A DNA stretch of 64,000 bases from Paraphysomonas bandaiensis (lineage: Eukaryota > Chrysophyceae), in NCBI GenBank assembly GCA_965644295.1, contig CBFFRP010000054.1, positions 22,831 to 86,830 of the forward strand, read 5' to 3'. The notes beneath the pieces were generated by a model. That model made no database searches. It saw only the letters and a program-made list of their open reading frames with translations, and had not been told where the DNA came from. Below are positions 55,748 to 64,000 of the stretch, one piece after another. Position numbers and translations under genes: made by a program. Within the stretch, counting starts at the first letter, position 1; each line of letters starts with the position of its first letter.

Positions 55748-56943
55748 GTCTAGCCATCAACTAATGATACTGTACACATGCAATACATCACATTCCAACC
55801 TCGCATTCAAACGAGAATTGGGCAGTTTCTCGTGACCAAGTCCGGTGTAGTTCAAAAGCCTTCTTTATTTCATGGGCATCGTACCCACAATCTTAGGATG
55901 GGCATGGATGTTACCAAACTGAAGTAACCGATGCAACTTATGCCATCGCTCACTACATACCATGTACAGTAGGTTAACAACGCAACTTGTATTCATGTTA
56001 TCTTTACCCTATATACATAACAGATACCTGTTCGATACTTGACAAAGTTGCGAATGCGTGTTATATTTTGCTATATATATCAGAAACTGGCACTTGGATT
56101 ATCAGTAATACGCTAAACGTTGATCTCACTCTAAAAGCAATTAATTAAATAATTGAGATACCCATTTCTCATCATTCATTGTCATCCACTATATTAATGT
56201 TGTAATAACTACCGATACGTTACGATCATAGAATATATCTCGCTTATAACTAACAATACACTGAGCCAGTTCAACAACAACATCCTGTAGCTAAGAGTGG
56301 CTTACTTCATGCATGCTTGTATAGTCGAGTTAGTGCCATCATCGAAGTATACTTTAGTAATATTGATACGTTTGAACAACTATTGGCACTGTATCTTCGT
56401 CATGATTGAGTTGACAGAGGCTCCCTTTCATCGATACACTGTATGTATGTATGACTGCATAGATAGCTTTCACTACTGTGTTATCAATAGAGTCAATAGA
56501 TGTATAAAAGTGAACTGTAACTAGACTATGATCATGATCTACTGTGTGTTTGACTACTTATTCGTTCTTATCACTTCTTCCAATCTGATGTTGTTTCATA
56601 TGGTGACTTACTCTTCTAACTCTTCATGGATGTATGTAAGTTATGGAATTAACAGTATGGCAAACTAACTTATACATATGAATAATGCTGAAATATCCCA
56701 CTTTTACGAATATTTGGATCACCGTATAACGGCCTTGCCGAACAAAAAATGTTCGGAAAATCGGTTTATCTCCACCGTATAATTATGATATCTAGAATAT
56801 CTCGATTTTACGAACACATTATTGTTCGGCATTTTTTTACCGTTTGGCCACTATCGCCATTCAAACCATACAACACCAATGCCCATAAACTGCAAGAACA
56901 AAGAACTTAGAACAAACAAAGAACTTAGAACAAACCAAGCACA
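55748..56943. other. Intergenic region upstream of Crypton remnant
   Basis: No gene supported. Near the right edge, CACCGTATAA (56732 and 56774) and TTTTACGAA (56702 and 56810) occur twice, and TGTTCGG/TTGTTCGGC recur. These short repeats may belong to the 5' end of the Crypton element. A microduplication AAAGAACTTAGAACAAAC follows at ~56900-56937. Confidence 0.45.
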
Positions 56944-58828
56944 ATGGATATTATTAGAGAGCAAAGTGAGTTCAGAGATGAGATTGCACAGCAAACCAAG
57001 CAGATGCGGTTAACGGATAGCACCCGCAGGCAATATGCAGACAGGGTCAGGGCCTTTGCACATTGGCTTGATGAGCATTACCCCGCCTGCGTGGAAAGAG
57101 ACAACGGTGACAAGCTCACACCAATACTACCGATACCTGACGTAGTCATGGAAAAGTACATGGCTCATGTGCTTCTTAAAATAGACAGCCGCACTGGTCT
57201 GTACTATGACCCTCCACAATATTACTCGTTTGCACACGTTAATGGACATCGAAGTGCTCTTAAGAATATGTACACGGAAAAGCGAATGAACCCTTCACCG
57301 GAAATAGAGAGTATGTTTAAGGAAACTCTCGAGGGATTCAAGAGGAAGGTTGCTGACCTTAAGCAGCGTGGCTTATTACCTTCACGAGAAGGCAAGGCTG
57401 CAATGACCATGAAAGGGTACATATTTCTTGCAGAGAAAGCAGCTAAACAGGACCATGACTTTGGACTGTATACATTTTGTTTGTCCTATTTATTGCTATG
57501 CTGGAATTTGATAGCAAGATCTGTAACAGTTGCACATATAATGTACGATCATATATCTTGGGAGGAGGATGCACTGACCATTAATATTGGCAAACAGAAG
57601 AATGATCAGGAGGGAAGCAAAAGGTGTTGCAACGGCATTAGCTAATTGCCCTGGTGGACCCAGTGCCATAAATATATGGTTGCGAGCTGGATGGAGTTTA
57701 GGACCCGTTCAGAGTCGATACATATTTGAAGGAGCAGGTGGAGATCAATTTGTTGGCAGGGCAGCTACAGGTATATCAAGCAGTGATCCCGACTTTGCTA
57801 TTCTTCCACCTCATTTCGATGACACTAATGGCCCGGTTCTATCCGTTGAAGAATGGGAAGACATACTGCCTGGCTTCACATCATTCTATCCTGAGAATTT
57901 TAGAGTGGCTTTGCCTTATCTTCTTGCTTCGCTGGCATATCATCATGACTGGCTATTAGAAACTCTTTCACCAAATCATCCTCTGTTTCTTCAAAGAGTT
58001 TGGACAAGTGGTATACTACAACGTCTACGACCGAAAGTATTAACTGGTGTGTTTCGAAATGATGTGTCAAGAATGAATGCTACTGGTGTTCCACCCAATG
58101 TGATTCTAGCTAATCGTATGTCGTCGCTGGAAGCAAATGTCGGGAACTTATCTAGAGATATGCGAGGAATGCAAACGACATTACCGGAAGCATTGTGTAC
58201 GAGAATGCTTGATAAGTTTACAGTTAATGGCGCGGTGCCAATAACTAGTACCGACATCGATAGTCTACGTGAAACACTTTTAGAAGAAATCAGAACAAGA
58301 TGTACTCCACATAATGTGGAGCAAATATCTACACAAGAAGAGCAATCCACATCACAAGAGAAGCCTGGATTTTACACATGGGGAGGGCACCATCATTTGT
58401 TTCCAGAGGGCTTTCGTTTTCCAAAAGGTAACATAAAAATGCTGTGGGATCTGTGGTGGGGGGGAGAACCTCAGAGACATATATTACCCTACAGAAAAAT
58501 CAAAGGCTTCGATTTATCCCGAACTGACCGGGTAAACTGGAGTAAATGTACCTGCATCATGAACGCACTAGTCTCCAAGGGCATAGAGATGAACGAGATC
58601 GGAGCAGTAGAGGATATTAGTAGCCTACTACCACGACAAAGAGATGCGTTATTCAGCAAAGTGTTTATACCTTTCTGTATGAACATATTCGCGGTTGCTA
58701 ATCCCGTTCTTCTCGATGATATAGGCATCGGAAAAATGTCATATACGACATTCTACGATTACATGAAGGGCCGCAAGAGAAATAAACGTAGACGGAATGA
58801 AATGGAGCAAACGGAAGAAGATAATTGA
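56944..58828 (+). pseudogene. Crypton-type tyrosine recombinase, broken by an internal deletion
   Basis: Frame 1, 56944-57645: an N-terminal SAM-like/core-binding region (RRQYADRVRAFAHWLDEHYP ... GHRSALKNMYTEKRM) ending in INIGKQKNDQEG. Frame 2, to 58828: KGVATALANCPGGPS, WLRAGWSLGPVQSRYIFEGA, GGDQFVGRAATG, then a long tail with a GCR1_C-like domain (MLWDLWWGGEPQRHILPYRK) and a basic end. In intact Cryptons, KTDQEG and the HxxRKG box are separated by ~80 residues of catalytic domain. Here they are joined at ~57605-57625, losing the middle and shifting frame. The catalytic Tyr (VQSRYIF) remains. No GT-AG intron explains the junction. No flanking repeats were found, as usual for Cryptons. Confidence 0.8.
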
Positions 58829-58840
58829 CTGGTACATGTC

Positions 58841-58915
58841 TCTGTTTGTGTCGTATATACGTGAGGGGGTCTGTGAGACTATTAACAGTCACCTTCACGT
58901 ATATACATGAACAGA
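58841..58915. repeat. Inverted repeat just 3' of Crypton ORF
   Basis: Left arm 58841-58866 and right arm 58892-58915 are reverse complements with few mismatches, sharing GTATATACGTGA and TCTGTT at the outer end. It could be the element's 3' hairpin or a transcription terminator. Confidence 0.65.
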
Positions 58916-59523
58916 CATCGCATCAATGGAGGGGTTGATGAGAATATGACGCTCAAGTAGATAGCTATCGGCTTCTGGTGTAGATATCATCTTGTTTCAT
59001 GGCACTACTGACAGTTTAAAGTAACATATAAAGATGAACGTTAGATGACATACACATACAACACCATTCTACAACAGTACTCTACCACAATTATACAACA
59101 GTATACAGCAGTAATACTACATAATACCGTTCTGTTCGTATACTGTTCGTAAAAGCGGACCTTCTATAAATATCCAGACGTGGATTAAATCTGGTGGTTT
59201 CTGGAGAAGTACCATATAAAAACCATACTTTTAGTATTGTATAGGTGTATAATATGGCTCATTTTACTATTCAACTTTCGAAATTTTGATTAAAAAATTA
59301 TTGATTTTATACTCTTTTTATAGTCAAAAACTATGAAACTCCCTTTTTTTGCAATAGAAATGATGACGTCGATATGGTTTTTGTGTGGTATCTTGAAAAG
59401 ACACTACTATTTTAAATAGGAACAGAAAATGAAGTATATGACTTGCTAATTTTTGACTTTGTTGTAAAGTAATGCTGTGGGTGTGATTATAGTATGAGAT
59501 ACAACGTAGAGAGTTGTGAGTAG

Positions 59524-59592
59524 TGATACATACATACATGCATACATACATACACACATACATACATATACATATATATATATATATAAGAC
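59524..59592. repeat. TACA/TA microsatellite
   Basis: ATACATACATGCATACATAC-type tetranucleotide repeats pass into a pure TA run. Confidence 0.9.
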
Positions 59593-59811
59593 TGTTGGGG
59601 GTTAGCATATATAACATCAGCAATAGATAAACACATTAATAAGGATATATTCCTTTCTTTATATCCATGAGTTACTTTATTTTTAAATGACTTATATATG
59701 TAATAGTCTCATATGGTAACTACTAGATGATTGTATATTGTGTTTAATGATTTAAGTTTCTTCATGTATTGATTCAATTGAACGATTTAATAACCATATC
59801 AATACATAACA

Positions 59812-62800
59812 ATGCATAGTGAAGATAATAATACTACATGGACATCATTTGAAGATGACAGAGATTTACAAAATGGTATAGAATTGATTATGATGATCAT
59901 GTAGTTTAATTTTGTATTGATAGCTTTTGAAATAATTTTATTTAATTCTAACGATGCGATGGATGATGATCGTCAACCGAAACCTATCTCATCTGTCCCA
60001 CTGGAATCCCCGGCAGCAAGTGATATGTATAGATTCGGCGATGGATTCTCGCGGCGGTCTGGTTCAGTTGATTTTCTTGACGGGTCGGGCTGGCCTGTGT
60101 CTGACTTAGACGAAGAAAACAAGCCTAACAAGGAGGCCCGTATATTTCGAGACCAAAGAAGTTGGCAAAATGATATATCGTTTGAAAAGTGGCATGGCGA
60201 GCGCCAGGCTCAGCTCGAATCAAATGTGTTGGCTTCGATGTCTCGCGATGACCTTGATCAGGGGGCTGATATATGCACTGTTTCTCATGCAGGATACTCG
60301 ACCTCCACATCGAGTCAGTACCCTATGAGTGGGACCGGGGGGGATGATTCAGGCAGTGATGTTGAGAGGGATGATGATGACGATGACTGTAAGAAGTCTC
60401 GCAAGCGCCCCAATGTGCGGGAGCACTCGAAGGCTCAGCGGGAGAAGCGAAAGGCTATCATTCAGGACCTCGAAACTAACGCCAAAGCTCTTACTGCTGA
60501 ACTTAATGAGAGTGACAAAGTGTTTAAGAACACTCTGGAGCAGGTGGGATTTAAGCGCAAGTACTTTTATGACATGTTAAAAAATTTCTTGACCCTGTGG
60601 ATCACTGGAGACGGTAACGAAGACTCATGGCAAGCGCTGGTAGACATACAGTGCATCGAGCTCGCTCTACCTATTACCACCTCCCGTTTCTCGCCACCCG
60701 GACAGATTATCAACGGAAGGCGGTATATCAAAGGCCTGCAGCAAATAATGGCTGACTCGTCGAGCATTGCCCTAATGTGTACCGCGATCTCTAACCTTGG
60801 CCGACTTCCGATCTGTCAACTGAGTCTGGAAGTGGATATACCTTACAGCAACTTCTTTATTGAGGGGGATACCGCTTTTGCTGATGTAAATATATGTTCC
60901 AGGAACGCTGTCATATGTGGTGGGTCTTCAGAGATGCACATAGATGGTGGGTACTATTGCTAAAATGACCATGCATAAACACTGTCCATGCAGGATTGCT
61001 AAGGAGCGGGTTCTCCAATCAAGGCAATTTACAGTGGGTAGACCTATATTACAATGAGTGCGATATGCAACAACAGGTAGTTGTCCTGATATTGTATGAT
61101 ACCAATAGTTTAAAGATTTTATATAGCTGACGGATTCCTTCGGAGTGGATATATATCCGTCCACTCCCGACGTACCTCAGATGGTAAGGAACCTTTCGAA
61201 ACCCAGTTCGAGTACTTCCACTTCTCCGCCACAGAGTATTGTTATTACCACCCTGGACACTCAAGTGCGCGTGCTGGGGACCAACGATATTGCCGAGGAA
61301 CGAATTGGCCAGGTGGTTGGACGCACTCTGATCACTGCAAATTGGGTCACTAGTGCCGTGCGTATGCTAAGTGAATGGGCGCCATACAGCTGTCAACTAG
61401 ATAGCAAAACATCCAGTGGTCAGAAGAGTAATATATTTTGCCAACTGTACCCGTACTGTGAAGATATGGGGTCATCTGAGGGGGATCCAAGTGAACAAGG
61501 CGATCCTCGAGCTACGAATCAAGGACAGCTCCCTAACAGAATAGTTTGGGTGATGACGGAGTGCCCTGCACACGACGTTGCATCTCAGGTGGAGACAATG
61601 ATCCGACAGCTAATCAGGCGTGTGGTAGACACAACTATGAAGAAAATAAACGAATCTGTAGGACATTCCTGTCAGGATATCATGTCCGTTCTCAGCCAGG
61701 CCGAGCTGTTATTTAATATGGATGATTCTTCCCCGCCCTCGGACACCCCAATAAACCAGGTGATACAATTCATGGAAAACTTCCTGAAATGGGTGGAAAT
61801 GATCGATTCACACGTTTGGAGCGACGAGGGTGCCATGCTTGAGCTAGCAGAAGGAAATACGGGTACTCGATCTCCCGTGAAACAGGTTCCGACTGCCGTG
61901 CACGCCGTGGGAGAGAGAGAACCCACCACTGAGTCGACGCAGCGGCACCAGGATCTTTCCCAAAGTGGAAAAAGTTCGTCCGAGCGCTCGAATAGTGGTC
62001 CTGTGCCTCCCCAGTTGGACTCAGATACACATAGCACAAGCAGCTTCCTGGAAGAGGAGTATAACTCGGGTACAGAGAGAGACGATGAGGTGGGAAGTGT
62101 ATACAGCGAGACCCAGCAGAGGTCTCGGTCCAATTCCATGACTGAGGGCGATGGACAAAAGCGGGAGTTCTTTCTATTCATGCACATGGCAAATGAGATA
62201 GATTGTTTTTTTGCCAAAATTCGTGACTCGTCTACATGTCCACATATTATCTCTCTTCTCCGGTTGACATCATCGAAGGCTGAGTCACAAGTGGTTGAGG
62301 AATTCATATGCTACTGCCTCTCCAAACATGGAAATCCAAGAGTTAGATTCCTCATGAGACAGGTTCAGGACCTCATTAAGTATCAGCAATTTGAGAACGC
62401 CGTTGGAGTGCTAGGAGAGGTGTGTCTTGTCTATCGGCAAAGTATGTACCGTTGACGTATTTGTTTTTGTTGTATGTTTTCAGATCATATCAATCGATCC
62501 CACTTTCATCGAAGCATACAATCGCCGGGCCACTGCACTCTATGGTCTTCGCCGTGCGCAGGAATGCTTTGCTGACCTCGAGCACGTCCTTAAACACAAC
62601 CCACTACACTACGGGGCGCTCTACGGAAAGGTGCGCACATATAGTATGGTTTATCTGTATGGTATATCTGACATGATGCTGACAGGGTCTGCTACTTATG
62701 AATCTCAAGGCGTTTGCACAAGCAATTGTGGCATTTGAAACTGTTCTCCAAGTGAACCCCCGCCTGGCGAGCGACGAGTCCATATTGAACAACCTGAAGT

Positions 62801-62856
62801 ACTGCCAGCAGCATGTGTGGTCACAAGCCCATACCAACCGCGTGCCCAACTTCTAA
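59812..62856 (+). CDS. bZIP-like transcription factor fused to C-terminal TPRs
   Basis: Six exons (59812-59875, 59924-60946, 60994-61076, 61127-62419, 62484-62630, 62686-62856), phase-consistent, give 926 residues. Around residues 173-205 a basic stretch NVREHSKAQREKRKAIIQDL followed by a short leucine heptad resembles the REH-type bZIP of oomycetes and diatoms. It is trailed, as in that group, by a conserved region (ITGDGNEDSWQALVDIQ, LALPITTSRFSPPG, GRRYIKGLQQIMADSSSIAL). A long Ser/Glu-rich linker follows. The C-terminus, exons 5-6, holds two or more TPRs (IDPTFIEAYNRRATALYGLR, DLEHVLKHNPLHYGALYGK, AIVAFETVLQVNP). The bZIP call rests on pattern only and the basic helix is divergent. The TPR call is good. 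Confidence 0.72.
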
Positions 62857-63424
62857 GTATATAGCTGAAATAAATCCGAAATTGCACTGTTTTTATCGTT
62901 CTGGCTTTTACCAAGGTGATAAATCGATGCGATAGATTGTTGCTGGAGCCTATTTTTACATTTTCAGTTGGGATATGTCCACCCTTTTTCAGTTTGTGAA
63001 ATATTTTATAATGTGAAGGAATGTCGAATATGTACGTGGGGTTGTGCTAGATTTGATCAAACATTTTCATATGGTGTCATAATATATACCAGTTTTCTCA
63101 ACTAAATAGTGTCAGGATTTTTGTATATGTAGTGTAGAGGGGATTGTAGTAGTATTAAACTCAGGCTCGAATATTCTGCCTTATATAAAAGGAAAATATA
63201 GCAACTGTGAGATATTGAAATTCGTACATATATGTGATAACGAATCTGAAAAGTTGTAGTTGCACGAGGCTTCTTGTTTTCGTTAGCATCACCATCGCAT
63301 TTATACATAACACCCATGATCTCTGCTAGTGCAACTGCAATTGACAGTCTTATTATTAAGTATCAGCATAGGCGTTAAGTATCAGCACCAGTTTAGTAGC
63401 TAGAAGAGAAATAGTCTACCAAAA
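62857..63424. other. 3' flanking intergenic region
   Basis: AT-rich, with no supported gene. GTATCAGCATAGGCGTTAAG / GTATCAGCACC at ~63360-63390 is a small duplicated word. Confidence 0.5.
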
Positions 63425-64000
63425 AAACGGGGAGGCGGGACAAGAGGGGGCCTCTTTTTCTACCCCACTGCCCCTCAAGGGGCCTCTTCTCTTCGAGTGT
63501 TTCCAATTACAACCTTCGGTTGTAATTCCTTCTCTTTGTAAGTTTAACTTATAACTTATTATTAATAAGTTATAATTACTTTATATATTATTTATATTCT
63601 TAAATAAAATTAATTACTTTATATATTATTTATATTCTTAAATAAAATTAATAACTTTATATATTATTTATATTGTTATAATAAAAAGTAATATAGATAA
63701 CAAAGTAGATTTAATAAGTAGATTTAATAGTAGATATAGAGAGAGGGAAAAATTAAAATGAAAAATAATTTAAATTTGTAAAGGTTATAAAACCCCGGGA
63801 TTCTACCATTAAAACTACTTATTAAATCTACTTTGTTATCTATATGACTTTTTTATAATAATGTCTAATGGCAATGCTTAAAGCTCTGGAATATTAAAAC
63901 TACTTATTAAATCTATAATATCTATGTTTTACATAATAATATCTATTAATGATACTTAAAGCTCTGGATATAGTTCTTAGTGATATAATGGCGAATATGC
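63425..64000. repeat. Organelle-DNA-like tract: perfect hairpins and tandem repeats
   Basis: Composition and structure change abruptly at ~63425. Perfect hairpins follow one another: GCCCCTCAAGGGGC (63470-63483), AATTACAACC-TTC-GGTTGTAATT (63505-63527) and ATAACTTATT-ATT-AATAAGTTAT (63551-63573). Then come three copies of a 38-bp unit (63575-63688; attactttatatattattt...). A 31-bp block at 63691-63721 is perfectly inverted at 63815-63845, and a ~85-bp unit (63809-63890) repeats in tandem at 63894-63970, both copies ending AAAGCTCTGGA. Such serial hairpins and AT repeats are typical of mitochondrial or plastid intergenic DNA. An organelle insertion (NUMT-like) or a chimeric contig join are the two main readings. 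Confidence 0.75.

Larger units (their letters stand above)
58829..59811. other. Intergenic region with hairpin and microsatellite
   Basis: Contains a near-perfect inverted repeat at 58841-58915 directly after the Crypton stop and a TACA/ATAC microsatellite at 59524-59592. The minus ORF at 59324-59623 crosses the microsatellite and is not supported. The 3' part holds the promoter of the 59812 gene. Confidence 0.5.

Noticed and set aside
59324-59623. 99-codon minus-strand ORF
   Set aside because: Translation is dominated by the TACA microsatellite (repeated Met-Tyr-Val-Cys).
61672-62307. 211-codon minus-strand ORF
   Set aside because: Antisense shadow of the large fourth exon of the bZIP-TPR gene; no domain.
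1-64000. Prokaryotic features, CRISPR arrays, tRNA genes
   Set aside because: Spliceosomal introns throughout and no regularly spaced palindromic repeats. No T-arm/anticodon-arm combination was found by eye, so tRNAs may still be missed without tRNAscan.

Overview
This is nuclear DNA from a eukaryote with small, intron-rich genes. Most introns are GT-AG and 45-100 nt long, genes lie on both strands, coding DNA is mosaic, and intergenic DNA is AT-rich. The likely source is a microbial protist. Several features fit a stramenopile/SAR organism: a bZIP-like factor with an N-x-REH basic region and a following 'LPxT..R' block, a Crypton tyrosine-recombinase element with a GCR1_C-like tail, and an HCF101-type Fe-S P-loop protein. 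The lineage call is an inference. All gene models were spliced by eye by matching reading phase across introns, so exon edges are predictions.

Layout. 1-5344 (+): 3' part of an 18-exon sterol glucosyltransferase with an N-terminal PH domain. 6528-7427 (-): unknown protein. 7691-7809 (-): a 5S rRNA gene. 8133-8961 (+): an LRP1/SHI-type zinc-finger protein. 9669-12460 (-): tandem AAA+ protein. 13045-13569 (+): unknown. 15234-16867 (-): active-looking rhomboid protease with ubiquitin-interaction-like motifs. 17095-17428 (-): putative 58-residue protein whose intron holds a palindrome. 17607-19864 (+): TYW1. 20.9-24.5 kb: decayed copia retroelement pieces, including a fold-back structure. 24488-25120 (-): cyclophilin. 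25749-26637 and 27923-29255 (+): two unknown membrane proteins. 29755-32194 (-): HCF101. 32637-33301 (+) and 33269-34224 (-): two small genes overlapping at their 3' ends. 34269-34766 (-): PH protein with a prenylation-like tail. 35320-35903 (+): DHHC-type palmitoyltransferase. 37363-38040 (-): adenylate kinase. 38502-40782 (+): DUF2817 M14-like peptidase. 41762-43074 (-): secreted Cys-containing protein. 43652-44525 (+): small membrane protein. 45335-46369 (-): ZIP metal transporter. 47695-49172 (-): secreted carboxypeptidase A-like enzyme. 49690-54184 (+): CLU protein with an N-terminal PH domain. 54761-55747: hAT transposon remnant. 56944-58828 (+): Crypton recombinase broken by a deletion. 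59812-62856 (+): bZIP-like plus TPR protein. 63.4-64.0 kb: organelle-DNA-like tract of perfect hairpins and tandem repeats.

Together the genes are housekeeping (tRNA wybutosine synthesis, Fe-S assembly, adenylate balance, 5S), membrane and lipid functions (three PH proteins, sterol glucosylation, palmitoylation, rhomboid) and extracellular or endolysosomal digestion (two M14 peptidases, ZIP importer). This suits a heterotrophic or phagotrophic cell. There is no operon logic. The most unusual items are the PH-CLU fusion, the plant-type LRP1 zinc finger, the AAA protein lacking both Walker B glutamates, the bZIP-TPR fusion, the fold-back retroelement and the organelle-like end.
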